In this document: positions 11,722 through 22,483 of the stretch, piece after piece
How positions within the stretch are numbered: position 1 is the first letter of the stretch
Layout of the letters: every line of letters starts with the position of its first letter
Assembly (NCBI GenBank): GCA_029204225.1
Contig: CM055097.1
Coordinates: 43,548,851-43,612,850 of the forward strand
Direction of reading: 5' to 3'
Length of the DNA: 64,000 nucleotides
Source of the DNA: Diphasiastrum complanatum
Lineage: Eukaryota > Streptophyta > Lycopodiopsida > Lycopodiales > Lycopodiaceae
Program-made: the position numbers and the translations under genes
The notes under the pieces: model-generated
The model's database searches: none
What the model saw: only the letters and a program-made list of their open reading frames with translations
What the model was told of the DNA's origin: nothing

Positions 11722-12819
11722 TCAACCATCGTCTTCCAGTAAAACACGGTATGCAGATGGAGATTTAGGTATATCCATGACCACAAAAGTAATCACAAAC
11801 TGCATGCTTGCTATCTTTACGGGAATATCGGCAACTATACCTTTTGGTTTCACACAGGATTGATCTGCTAGCTTGATGACAAATCTTGCTGGCTTCAATC
11901 CTTGTAGACCCCATTTTTCGTACAAAGTAGTGGAGATCAGATTAACACCCGATCCTCCATGTACCATTGTCGTCTCATCCTCGTATCTCTTGTGTTTGAT
12001 TGGCAAAGTGATGTTGTGTTTCTCACTTTCCCATGCTGCTCCGATGTGGAGGACGTTACTTGTTTCATCATAGCCCGCACAATATATGGGCTCAGGCACT
12101 ACTGGCTCCTCATCCGCTTTGGCCCATTCAGCTAGAAGGCTTTTCGCTTGTGGTGCAATCCGCAGTAGTTCTCCGAGTGGTAAACTAACATGGCTTGACA
12201 ACAAAAGTGTGAGCCTTTCAGTGCGTGGTTCCTCGGGCTCCACCATGTGAAAAGGTGGTTCATGTTGGTGCAACCGATCATTCTGATCAGTGCGCAGTGG
12301 TGACCCCGCTTGCGATTTTCGTTCAACGTCGACTGGAGGTTCTGTGGGATTGTCTCGTTCTTGCTCTTTTTCCTCCTCTTGTGTTTTTTGTATCCAATGT
12401 CTTATTTTCTGGTATAGTCTTCTCTCTTTCCTCACATTTGGATATGGTGCTGAAGTTGAGGGTTGGTCGTCAGTGACCGATGGTGGTGGTGAGGGAGCCA
12501 CTTCCTTCCTCTTCTGTGCTCGTGTAACAGCTAACACAGGAGCGTGGACTTGTCGACCTTTCGATGGCATCCCTGTTGGAACTGCTGATTGCTGTATGGT
12601 AATGAGGTTAAGAGGTGCGCTGGTTCCAGGTTTAAATGGACAATTCTTGAAACAGTGTCCATAACCGCAATCTCGGTAGGAGGCTGTATATTGTCCCTTG
12701 CAGGGACATTTTGCAATCCTGTGTCCTTCGCCGCATCCGTAGCAGCTGAAATTTCTTCCACCTTGACGTTGAGTTTGAGCTGCATCGGCCGAAACATATT
12801 CATTTATGGCAGGATCCAT
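11722..12819 (-). pseudogene. gypsy zinc-knuckle and protease segment
   Basis: The 365-residue frame starts with two Cys-rich knuckles (CYGCGEGHRIAKC, then a degenerate CGYGHCFKNC), followed by a Pro/Glu-rich hinge. The aspartic protease lies near residues 265-360, with VHGGSGVNLIS and a later FVVMDIPKS. The active site is normally D-G-G-S-G; here the codon at 11959-11961 (minus) gives His instead of Asp, so the protease should be inactive. In life it would cut the polyprotein. It continues the gag frame upstream after a break near 12830. Confidence 0.8.
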
Positions 12820-12843
12820 AAATGGTTCATCTGGTCCATACCA

Positions 12844-14080
12844 CTACTGCTGCTCAGGTTGAGGTGGCATTTGCATCTCTTGTTCCGCTGCTGTCAGGTT
12901 TACATGGGCCACTTGTTGATTGGCCGGCCCTGGTGGAGCAGGTAAGGCCATGCGTTGTGGTTGATTGGGTGCGCCGTACCTTGGTGCCACGTTAGGTGCC
13001 CTTTGATGATAAGGATAAGAAGTCTGATAAGGACTTCTCTTCTGTTGAACAACCCTGGGGTTAAACGGGCAAAATGCCGTATTGTGCGATGTTGCATTGC
13101 ACAGATGGCAGAATCTATGTGTCAGTCTCAGATTTTGCTTTAGGACTGGACACTCGTTCATTGTATGGTTTTGCGTGCATACTAAACAACATACATTTTC
13201 TCATCAAGGATACTGCAGCTGGTTTAGTTCTTGTTGATGTGGAGTTACTGCTACAGTTCCCTGTAATGCCTTCAGTTTATGGTCAAACGACATCGTAAGT
13301 TGCTCCATCTGTTGTTTGTGATATTTTGTTATTTGCTCCAATAGCAGTTCTGTGGATAGAGCGGATGTGTTTGATGATGATGATGCGATCGAGAGAGTAG
13401 GAGTGTGGGTGGAAGGATATTCGTTGTCAGATCTCTCATCCTCTTCCCTGATGGCATCTTCCATCGCTTCTTGCAGAGTAGCGTACTGCTCCCGTCGTTT
13501 CAGTTCTCTTTTGATGCTTCGTGGTAATCCGGCTAGGAACCACATGATGACCGCATGATCGGGAGTTAGGGCTACACTGCACTCAGATCGTAGATGTTTG
13601 ACCCGTTCAATATAGTCCCGGACCCTTTCTCGTTTTCCCATTTTGACTTTGCTAAGCAGGAGAAACGGGTTTTCCAGGAATTTTTTTGGTTTAAAGCGCG
13701 TAATGAGAGCCGCTTTAACCGCTTTCCAAGTGGATTTTTCTTCCTCTGGCAGGTTAGAAAAACCAATCCTGAGCCACTGCTAGTAAGGACATAGGGAATA
13801 GCATCAGCTTCTCCGTAGGTGTCCGTTCGCCGTATATCTCACAAGCTTGCTCGTAGATCTAGAGGAATCGGATGAGATTTGATGATCCGTCGTATTTTGG
13901 TATCTCCACCCATGGTGCTCTCCGAACTGCTTGCAAGGGTGCAACAGGTACGGGTTGGCCCATTGGATCCATTGGTGCTGGTTCCGGTTCTGCCTCTTGT
14001 TGCATAGTTGCTAATCTGGGAAGGTGTGGTGCCTGATTTGCTATTCTTCTTGCTATTGATCGTCCCAATCTCAGATTCAT
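12844..14080 (-). pseudogene. gypsy gag, broken
   Basis: From 14080 the frame begins MNLRLGRSIARRIANQ and leads to WVEIPKYDGSS. It then crosses a stop near 13858 and frameshifts, but still shows capsid-like pieces (LMLFPMSLLAVAQDWF near 13760, then MGKRERVRDYIERVKHLRSE and MWFLAGLPRSIKRELKRR in 13641-13204). A final piece (13161-12844) has a Cys-His stretch (CHLCNATSHNTAFC). This is a retrotransposon_gag-type capsid and nucleocapsid. At least three breaks make it a pseudogene. Confidence 0.75.
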
Positions 14081-15347
14081 CCGATGGTCGGTTCCAAAGT
14101 GATTGGAACTTGCTTATACAGCAGGATGCAGCTTGGATCTTCAAGGATCTGATTGATCTGATCGACCGGAGTGAATTTTAGGTCTTTTACGGTGGTTTTT
14201 CCTTGATAACTTTTTACTCCTTGATTGACCTAAGATTTTGACAGTAGCTGGATCTGATGCAGATCTTTCCACTGATCTGGTCCACGAGAGTTATCTTGTG
14301 CAAGGGTTCTTTAGCTGTTTTTGCAGGTAACAAACTTGTTCAGATCTTTGGGAAGTAACTCTCACAAGGTTCACAGTAGCTAGATCTGGGTCAGATCTCA
14401 CTATAGAATTCACTGCGAGAGTCAACTCTCGCAAGAAGTGAAAATTTCATTGTCTGCAAGGGTTTAAAATCACTTTTTGTCTTTGATCTTCACCAGATCT
14501 TCATACTAACTCTCGCAGGCTTCATCACTGATGTAATTTGACATTCTGAATCGATTGAGAGGGTCTGCGAGAGTTCTTACTAGAAGGATTTGCTGGATCT
14601 TTACTTTTTAGTGATTTTTTAGCACTTAATTTCAATTTTCTGCCCACTGGAATCAAACTAACTCTCGCAAGCTCTTCTGTGTCCTTGTCTCACTGAGATG
14701 GAACTTCAGAATCCTCTGCGAGAGTTCTTGACCACTGGACCTAAAAATTTCACTATCTACGAGGGTCATTGGTACTTTCTTGTCTTTTTTTCACTAGGAA
14801 CTCTCGCACATGCACTTATACATCAAACTAACTCTCGCAAGCTTCTCTGTGTCCTGGTCTCACTGAGATGGAACTTCAGAGGGCTCTGCGAGAGTTTTTA
14901 TGAGGATTTGAATTTTTTTTAGATTTTTTCAATGGTTTTTTGAATTTTTTATGATTTTTCTCTGATTTTTACAATCTGCTTGGAACTAACTCTCGCAGGC
15001 TTCTATGTAGGTCTGGGACAGTACCCTGGAGCTGCTACCAGTCATGCAAGGGTTAATTCCCACAGATTCTGGAGATATAAAAATCTGATGAGATTTTTTT
15101 GGCTCTTTTTCCCTCCAAAATGCAGATTGGTGTGTTTTTTGAGTTTTTTGGCTGGTTGGTTTGGATTTCAAGCCCTTAGAGGTTGTTCAGGGCCTCCTCT
15201 ACCCTCTCACACCTCCTCCGCTAGCTGTGAACAGCCCAAACACAAAAAAATACAGAAAACTAACTCTAACTCCCACAAATCTACTTAAACTACTCTAAAA
15301 AGCAAGAAAATAGCTAAAATGCAGCTAAACTAGTTAGTGGAAATCTA
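14081..15347 (-). repeat. gypsy 5' leader with CTCTCGCA motif cluster
   Basis: Long untranslated region between the primer site and gag. Between about 14281 and 15055 it contains around a dozen copies of CTCTCGCA or TGCGAGAG (for example near 14412, 14510, 14563, 14660, 14717, 14830, 14886, 14987), in both orientations and often set in AACTCTCGCAAGCTTC. One roughly 50-base block is duplicated (14661-14720 and 14826-14895). No gene is seen. Confidence 0.7.
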
Positions 15348-15365
15348 TCCCCGGCAACGGCGCCA
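15348..15365 (-). promoter_or_regulatory. gypsy primer-binding site
   Basis: On the minus strand this reads TGGCGCCGTTGCCGGGGA, one base after the LTR end. It is the well known 18-base primer site of plant Athila/Tat-type gypsy elements, usually assigned to tRNA-Asp. It starts minus-strand DNA synthesis and fixes the orientation of the element. Confidence 0.9.
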
Positions 15366-15366
15366 C

Positions 15367-16014
15367 TGTGGGGTCGAAGACCCTTAGCTCTACTCACCAC
15401 TATACTACTCCTCTTTAACTCTACCCCTCTACATGAACATTCATCATGGTTTTGGTTGAAGAGAAGGAATGGAGAAGAAGAGATTAAGAAGGGAAGAGAA
15501 AGAGAGAGATAGAGAGTGAGGGTGGAGGTTAGCTCAAATGCTCCTTATGCTTGATAATGGAAAAGCATTCACTATGGCAAATAATAAACATGGAAATAGA
15601 AAGCAATGGAAAACACAATCAAGAGCATTAGCAAATAGTGTACAAATGGTGCATTTTTATAAAATGGGGAAGGCCCTTGCCCCTCAATCCTACTGGCTAA
15701 TATTCACAATGATCATATCCATTCATCTTGGACCCAACTTGATCCAATGGTCCACAAAAAGTACATTAGAAATCATAAGATTCATGTGAGTCCCAATTTG
15801 GACCCAACTCTAAAAAGTGATCTCTAAGATTAAAAATGACATTGGGCCTCTAGTTTTATTTTAATTCCAAGGCCCAAGTCAAGTTTATTTCATTTACAAC
15901 TTTAATTGCGTGCTCATTGGGCCATGGGCTTATACACGCAGGACGCCATGCCCTCGCAACACATTTTATTGGAGGACTTTATTTATTTACACTTTGTTAG
16001 GAATACCCCCAACA
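15367..16014 (-). mobile_element. gypsy 5' LTR (648 bp)
   Basis: Starts TGTTGGGGGTATTCC at 16014 on the minus strand and ends CGACCCCACA at 15367, next to the primer site. A purine-rich patch with GA repeats lies near 15465-15520. The family's second LTR is not in the window as far as I can see. Confidence 0.85.
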
Positions 16015-16420
16015 AAGTACAGAGTAGATGTGTTGTCTGTAGGAGATCATGGGTGGTTGCAATCGTTGACCAATCTGTTAGCGCAACTGCATGGAGTGAG
16101 CTTAAAAAGTCGTCAGCTAGTGCTAAAGTGAACGTTGGTGATGATTCAAAAAGTGGGTCACTGTTACGAATGGCCTTAGGATAAGATTTACAGGGTGCCT
16201 TGGCTTTTATGGAACCTTCGGCATTTTGTAGGATAGTGTCCCCTTTTCGCCTGCCACCATAACTTGTGTAAAAACATAGTGTTCACGATTTTTTCGCCCT
16301 TAATTCGTGTGTGCGAATTCGCATGTAAATATGAGGCTACATGACAACGTTAGTAAATATGCAGCAAGAATGGAGGCAAATTAAAAAATGAGATTTAGGA
16401 GAGTATGAGTAAATCCAACA
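16015..16420 (-). mobile_element. copia LTR fragment (family E)
   Basis: Begins TGTTGGATTTACTCA at 16420 on the minus strand and matches the LTR at 3304-4253 closely down to the base where the gypsy LTR begins (16014/16015). The rest was cut off or displaced by the gypsy insertion. It directly follows a truncated integrase, with no polypurine tract, so the junction at 16420/16421 is a deletion or a separate insertion. Confidence 0.75.
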
Positions 16421-17214
16421 GCTCCTTCGACTAGCGTTATGTTCTTCTTTCTACAACACCATTGTATTTTGGTGTGTATGCAAGAGTGAACTAGTGTCCT
16501 ATCCCTTGTTCTTTGCTTTTGTATTCACCTCCATTGTTAGATCTGAGGATCTATATCTTTTTCGAGGTGTGTCGCTTTGCAAATGCCATGAACTTCTTGT
16601 AAGAATCAAACACTTCGGATTTCTTCTTTAAGCAGTAGTAATCTATGAGTGGTCATCCAGTTGTAATCTATGAATGTCAGAAAGTATCTCGAACCTGAGA
16701 GCGAATCCATCTTCATCGGTCCACAGACATTAGAGTGGACAAGCTCAAGAACTTTCTTGGCTCTTCTTCCCTCATGCGTGAATGGATTCCGATACTGCTT
16801 GCCTTTCTGACAGGCTTCGCAGAACTCAGTTTCGGGCTTTGAAATCTTGAGACCTGTGACTATGTCTTTTCTGCTCATGTCATACAGGCTCCGCATGTTC
16901 AGATGATATATTCTCCTATCCAAGAGCTGATCTTCATTTTCTGAAGCATTTAATATGCTATCAGAGTTGCTCATTATCTTCGTCTGGTAGAGGTTTCCTT
17001 CTCTGCATCCAACCATCAGCAACTTGTTTGTCGTTTTTCTCGATCATACGACAAGTGTAACCGTCGAACAAAACTCGAATGCCAAGATCTGTCATCTTGG
17101 AGATAGATAGCAGATGTTTTCTGAGTGAGGGCACATAGAGTGCCCCTGGCAACTCTGCTTGGCCTGACAGTGTTCGTAGCTGTAGAGTGTCGATGCCTTT
17201 GACATCGTGTCTGC
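16421..17214 (-). pseudogene. copia element A: protease end and integrase
   Basis: Minus-strand continuation of element A after the B insertion. It starts with the end of protease (VKGIDTLQLRTLSGQ, LPGALYVPSLRKHLLSISKM), then the pre-integrase module (YHLNMRSL, CEACQKGKQYRNPF) and the first part of the integrase core (LELVHSNVCGPM, where the first catalytic Asp is now Asn; YFLTFIDYNW). A later frame gives GGEYKSK and YNGVVERRT near 16440-16530. The integrase then stops at the LTR fragment. It is inactive. Confidence 0.8.
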
Positions 17215-17826
17215 TGTTGAATTCACATGTGTGAGACGCCCTACACATGTACTTTTGATCTCCTAAGCCCAATAATACCATAAAGATCAGACTAGCATTG
17301 ATTGACAATAGAAAAGTTGATCATACAAGAAATATTATTGTGTTACAAGCAAGATCTGTTAATAAAACATGAAACTAAGTGCAATAAATGCCTCAACTCG
17401 GCTAGAGAAAGAATATGAATGTACAAAACTCGAGTAGAGAGAGGACACAAAGAGCTTAGTCTACAAATTTGCAATACACACAAATTTCATCATTTTTTCA
17501 ATGAGAGTACATCACATATATATAGATCCATGGACTCTCCTCCTACTTTGAGTTGAATTGGAGTTATGAATCCACCTCTCAAGCTATCTAGACTTATTCA
17601 GGCCACCTCAATATGTCTAATTGTGCCACCTAGTCTTTTCATGCATTAATTGTGGCATGCAAAGTACAAATGGAAATTCCTATGGTAGCTCGAGTTTCTA
17701 GTACTAACTACCTTGAATATTTTATTCTAAGATGGGTCTTTACTAAGCCAAAAGAGCTCAATTCATCTTTGGCATTTTTAGGACCCCTACTCACAACATT
17801 AGATAGATTTTTCCAATCTTTTGACA
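17215..17826 (-). mobile_element. element B 3' LTR
   Basis: 612 bp, TGTCAAAAGATTGG... to ...GAATTCAACA on the minus strand, with a TATATATAGATCC promoter-like stretch (complement) near 17510-17530. It matches 28070-28683 along its whole length. Confidence 0.9.
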
Positions 17827-17842
17827 CTCCTCCTAAAAATGT
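17827..17842 (-). promoter_or_regulatory. element B polypurine tract
   Basis: Minus-strand ATTTTTAGGAGGAG directly before the 3' LTR. It is the usual place and composition for the plus-strand primer. Confidence 0.7.
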
Positions 17843-17844
17843 AT

Positions 17845-19071
17845 CTAATGTGGATCAATCATCGATCTTGAGATAAGACCAAGATTAGTTCTATGCTTTG
17901 AGAAGGTACTTTTGCAAAGTGGCTTTGTGGGAAGATCAGCAATACATGAAGATGTGTCGACATGCTCCAAGTTTATTTCACCTCCAATGAGCTTTTCCCT
18001 TACAAAATGGTGTGCCACTTCTATATGCTTGCTTCTTGCATGAAAAATAGGACTGTTTGCAAGAGCTTGAGCCGATATGTTGTCACATTTGATCAAGGGA
18101 AGATCCTCCTCTTTGATGCACTTTAGCTCCATGATTAACCTCTTGATCCAAAGCACCTCTTTAGTGGCTGTAGTGAGTGCTTTGTATTCAGCCTCACAAG
18201 ATGATAGGGATATGGTATATTGTTTCTTTGAAAGCCAAGACAAAAGATTGCCTCCAAGAAAGATAGTATATGTATTAATGGACTTTCGATCCATCTTATC
18301 ACTTGCAAAATCGAAATCCGAATAGCCAACAATGGTTAGATCTTCATTCTTGTACAATAAACCATAATCTTGAGTAGAAGATACATATCTTAGAACTCTC
18401 TTGGCCATCTTCCAATGTTGGATCTTAGGATCTTGCATAAATTGACTCAATTTGAGCAAACAATAGTTCAAATCGAGTCTAGTGATAGTAAGCCAAATTA
18501 AAGAGCCTATAAGACTCCTATAAAGTGTGATGTCCTCGAAGGATCTTTCATCACCTTTAATAGGGTCTTTTACATGTTGCTCCATGGGAGTATCTATGCC
18601 TTTACAATTTTGCATATTAAATTTTCTCAACATAGAAGAGACATATCTAGATTGACAAATAAAAGCATACTCTTCATGAAAATTATTCTCAAGGCCTAAA
18701 ATGTAATGGATCTCTCCTAGATCTTGCATTTTCAATTCTCTTCCTAATGCATCCTTAGTTTCTTCAACTAGCATCAAACAACTTCCACTAACAATAATGT
18801 CATCTACATAGATTAGAATAATGACAATATTACTACCATCAAACTTTAAGTACATAGAAGGATCATAGTCACTAAGCACAAATCCTAATGAAAGTAGAAA
18901 GTTGTTGAGTCTTGAATACCATGATTTAGGTGCTTGTTTCAAGCCATAAAGACTTCTAAATAGCAAACACACCTTAGATTTATCCTTGATAAATCCTTGA
19001 GGTTGCTCCATGTATATCTCCTCCTCAAGATAGCCATTCAAAAAAGCATTTGAGACATCAAGTTGATACAA
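17845..19071 (-). pseudogene. element B RT core and RNase H
   Basis: Intact 408-residue frame. RT motifs: YQLDVSNAFLNGYLEEEIYM, SLYGLKQAPKSWYSRL and the catalytic YVDD (LIYVDDIIVSG), then DLGEIHYILGLE. RNase H motifs: GYSDFDFASDKMDRKS, SLSSCEAEYKAL, IKCDNISAQALA and SKHIEVAHHFVREKL. It ends with a stop right before the polypurine tract. A frameshift at about 19065 separates it from the RT N-terminus, so the polyprotein is broken. Confidence 0.9.
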
Positions 19072-19537
19072 TTACCACTTGAAAAATAAGGCAAGAGATT
19101 ATGATTCTTATTGTCACCATCTTTGCTACAGGAGCAAAGGTTTCTTCATAGTCAAGGCCATATATTTGTGCAAAGCCTTTAGCACATAATCTTGCCTTGT
19201 ACTTGTTGATGGAGCCATCAAGATTGTACTTGATCTTGAACACCCACTTGCATCCAATAATATGCATTTTAGGTGGTGGATCCACTAGCTCCCATGTCTG
19301 GTTGGTAATCAAGACATCATATTCAATTTTCATGGCATCATACCACTCCTTGGTATTGAGGGCTTCTTGGACATCTTTGGGCTCCTCGTGAGAAACAAAA
19401 TAAGCATAAGTGGAATCAAGATCCACTTGTTTTCCTTTGTCATCATAAGTGAGCCTCTTAGGCTCGGATCTCTCCCTCATGGATCTTCTAGGAGTGAAAA
19501 TCCGAGGACTTCCATCTTCAAATCTCGACTCCTCCAT
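19058..19537 (-). pseudogene. element B integrase-RT linker and RT N-terminus
   Basis: Frame of 159 residues. A charged linker (PRRSMRERSEPKRLTY) is followed by YAYFVSHEEPKDVQEAL, EWYDAMKIEYDVLITNQTWE, CKWVFKIKYNLDGSINKYKARL and FAPVAKMVTIR. It runs into a frameshift near 19065 just before YQLDVSNAF. It overlaps the end of the integrase frame through another shift near 19600. The linker is useful because the NA ORF seems to carry drifted copies of it. Confidence 0.9.
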
Positions 19538-20433
19538 ATGTTGATTGTCTTCAATAACAAAAGGTGATAGATTTTGAGGTTGCTTGATCTCGGCCCCTCC
19601 AAATTGGACTTTTCTTCTTCATGAAAAACTGCATCTCTACTATCAATTACTTTGATAGTAGAGAGCATGTAGATTCGATAGGCTTTCTTGCTGTATGAAT
19701 ATCCAACCATTACTCCTATGCTTGCACAATGATCATCCTTCTTTCTCCTTTCCAAGGGAATATGGACAAAACATATGCATCCATATACTCTAAGGTGATC
19801 AACCTTAGGTTTCTTCAAATAAAGTGCTTCATATGGTGACTTTCCTCCAAGTGCAACATGAGGGAGTCGATTGCAAAGATAGTTTGAACAATTGATGGCT
19901 TCACTCCAAAAGTCTTTTGGCAAGGATGCCTCAATTCTAATGGTTTTGGCACATTCACACAATGTTCTGTTCTTTCTTTTAGCCACCCCATTTTGAGATG
20001 GTGTATATGCACAAGAAAACTCCCTTTTAATGCCTTCAAGCTCACAATAATCATGAAATTTACTAGAAGTGTACTCACCACCTCCATCACTTCTAAGAAT
20101 CTTGATTTTGTATGAAAATTTCTTTTCAACTAAAGCTTTGAACTTTAGAAAATAGTCAAACACCATAGACTTTGAAGCTAGAAGATATACCCAAGTAAAT
20201 CTTGTGAAATCATCAATGAAAGCTACAAAGCAAGTAGCACCACCCTTGCTCTTTGAAGATGAGAAATGCACATCCAAGTGTATGAGCTCTAATGGATGTG
20301 TAGTCTTGATAGATGACTTTGGAAAAAACTTCTTATGAGACTTAGATATGACACAAGCCTCACATGGCTTGAAATTCTTGGAGATAAGATTAGGCAAGCC
20401 AATAGCTTTGGCTTTCTTGACCATGGACACCAT
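19477..20433 (-). pseudogene. element B integrase
   Basis: 318-residue frame. The pre-integrase end is CEACVISKSHKKFFPKSS. The core has LIHLDVHFSSSKSKGGATCF (first Asp), FIDDFTRFTWVYLL and ILRSDGGGEYTS (second Asp), then SQNGVAKRKNRTL. That last motif normally holds the catalytic Glu (VAERKN), as in the related copy at 30764-32277; here it is Lys. It ends in the GKSPYEALYLKKPKVDHLRV and VGYSYSKKAYRIY region. The last 40 residues are out of frame. No active integrase is expected. Confidence 0.9.
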
Positions 20434-20443
20434 AGAACTATAG

Positions 20444-20920
20444 TTAGGATGGCCCCAACCTTCTATGCCATAGTTCCTCTAAAGATATATGAGAAGCAAA
20501 AGCACAATCACAAGAGTTAGCATACTCTTTGGGATCAAGCTTGTAGATTTCACCATATCTAGACCCAAATGCAAGGATCTCATCATGCGTCTTGATTGTA
20601 CATGTATCAACATTGAAACTCACATCTAGTCCACTATCAAACAATTGCCCAACACTAATAAGATTTTTTGTTAACTTAGGAGCAAAAAGTACTTTAGACA
20701 AAGAAAGAACTTTTGATGATGAAAGCTTGAAGGGAATGGTTCCCATGCCTTCAATAGCACACTCTTGATCATTTGTTGTGTAGATGGACTTCTTGGCTCC
20801 TTCATAAGGTGTCATGGATGAAAAAGAATGCTTGGAGCTACACATATGTGAGGAAGCTCCACTATCGATGTACCATGAACCATCCTTCTTGAAAGGTGAT
20901 GAAGAAAAACTCGAGACCAT
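20444..20920 (-). pseudogene. element B protease and pre-integrase
   Basis: 158-residue frame with the aspartic protease site WYIDSGASSHMCSS intact near residues 16-29, the later LSLSKVLFAPKLTKNLISVGQL, and the start of the pre-integrase motif (LEELWHRRLG). A frameshift at the end separates it from the integrase. Confidence 0.85.
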
Positions 20921-21496
20921 AAGAGATCCCTCTCCATCACTTGCATGAGCATCTTCCTTCTCTTCATTGGAAATGTTGGCTTGCTTGAATTGACTCTTCT
21001 TCTTGAAGCAATTAGTGGCATAATGTCGCTTCTTGCCACAAAAGAAACACTTGATGTTTTTCTTCTTCTTCTTGGATGTGAAAGGTTGAGAGGACTCATC
21101 CTCTTATCCTTTCTCCTTGGAAATAAGATTGTTCTTGCTTGAAGAGGGTTGGTGTTGATTCTTACTTCTTGTCTTGTGCTTGTCTTTGGTAAAGAGAGCT
21201 TTACCATCAATGTTGAGAGACAGTCTTTCCATTTTCAAGAGTTTTTACTCTTGCCTTGATTCTTCAGAAATGAGCACACTTTGGAGTGCTTCCAAACTTG
21301 GTAGCTCTTCCTTAATGACATAACTCTGAACAAGGTTGTCATATTCCTTCTTTAACCCATTAAGTATAACTTGAACAAGTTCATTTTGGCTGATGGAGTC
21401 TCCTATGCATGACAATTCTCTATGGAGGTCTTTAACTGTCATTACATAAGTTGAAGCACATTCATCACTTCTCTGTATTCTTTGAAAAATTTGGTA
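20921..21496 (-). pseudogene. element B gag, C-terminal part
   Basis: Continues gag after the NA insertion. 21496-21245 has IQRSDECASTYVMTVKDLHREL, LNGLKKEYDNLVQSYVI and LPSLEALQSVLISEESR. Lower down, in another frame, there is a zinc knuckle CFFCGKKRHYATNC (complement of about 21010-21055) in a Lys-rich setting. Shifts between these pieces break the gene. Confidence 0.8.
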
Positions 21497-21501
21497 CAAT
21501 A

Positions 21502-22366
21502 TGTGAAATTTCAGAGAAATAAAGACCAAGAATGGATCTACATCAGATCCTCAAGAGGTTTTGGAAGCTAGATTACATGATCTACTAATCAACCAATGAT
21601 TAGATCTAGAATTAGATCAATTCCCCATCAAAAATCTAGCAAGAACAACAAGCAAATGATTAAACTTGAGACCTACTGCCTTCACACGTGTGAAGAACAG
21701 TACCTGTACGGAATTACAGCAGAGAGTGAAGTACACAAGTGTTAGAAAGCAATAGAACCATAAAATCACAACACAAATATGAGAATACTCAAGATATGCC
21801 TCCAAAACCAAGATCTTGCCTCATTGATTTCTTAAAGTGGATCCATCATGGATTAAATACAAAAATCATCATACTCTCTCTCTACGACACTTCCAGCACG
21901 TGTGAGACAGGTCATAGTGCTTATCCATATCCACTTTGGCTAAGATTCCATTAATTTGCCACATCATCATTGGTGGCTAGTGTTGACCTTCTAGATTCCT
22001 ACAAATTAGGAGATAGGTCCTACAATCTAGGAGATTTGACTTTTGACATGTATGAAATCTATATACAATGGATCTGAACTTTCTATATGATATTTCACAC
22101 GTGGGAGACCACTCCTACCCATGTGATATAGCATTTTCTACCACTAGAATGGTGCCAAGTGTCATAATATTACTAAACTAGTTTTTGGCCAATTTAGCCA
22201 CTAGTTTCCAATTTAAATGATATGTACAACATTTATGATCTATCTAAATGACTTAGGCATAGATTTCACACGTGGGAACAGGCTCCACACATGTCTAATG
22301 ATGATAGGTACAAGTCATTATGGTATTTACAAGATTTAACCAAGTTAGCTTTTGCCAATTTTAACA
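21502..22366 (-). mobile_element. NA 3' LTR
   Basis: 865 bp, minus-strand TGTTAAAATTGGC... to ...GAAATTTCACA. It contains the perfect 14-base palindrome TTCACACGTGTGAA (21681-21694) and further TTCACACGTGGGA copies (about 22093 and 22265). Confidence 0.95.
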
Positions 22367-22381
22367 CTCCTCCTCAAAACT
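22367..22381 (-). promoter_or_regulatory. NA polypurine tract
   Basis: Minus-strand GTTTTGAGGAGGAG immediately before the 3' LTR; close in sequence to the tract of element B. Confidence 0.8.
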
Positions 22382-22483
22382 AACTTGATACATCTATGGT
22401 ACATCTATTTACAACACTTAAGGCTGATCATTGCAGGTTCATAGGTGTGAAGATCAGCCAATGAGTTTGATGAAGATCCAAGA

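Larger units (their letters stand above)
7521..16014 (-). mobile_element. Ty3/gypsy retrotransposon, Athila/Tat-like, 3' end lost
   Basis: In minus-strand order: 5' LTR (15367-16014), primer site (15348-15365), long leader, gag, protease, RT, RNase H, integrase, then a noncoding tail. The primer site and the lack of a chromodomain after integrase point to the Athila/Tat side of the family rather than chromoviruses. The 3' LTR is missing, so the left limit is a guess; the extra ORF to 6125 may belong to it. Gag and the protease-RT region have frameshifts or stops, but the integrase frame is intact. Its LTR abuts a copia LTR fragment, suggesting insertion into it (possible target site AAGTA at 16015). 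Confidence 0.8.

Noticed and set aside
14281-15055. CTCTCGCA cluster as a CRISPR-like array
   Set aside because: Motif is short, spacing irregular and orientation mixed; the setting is a plant retrotransposon leader.
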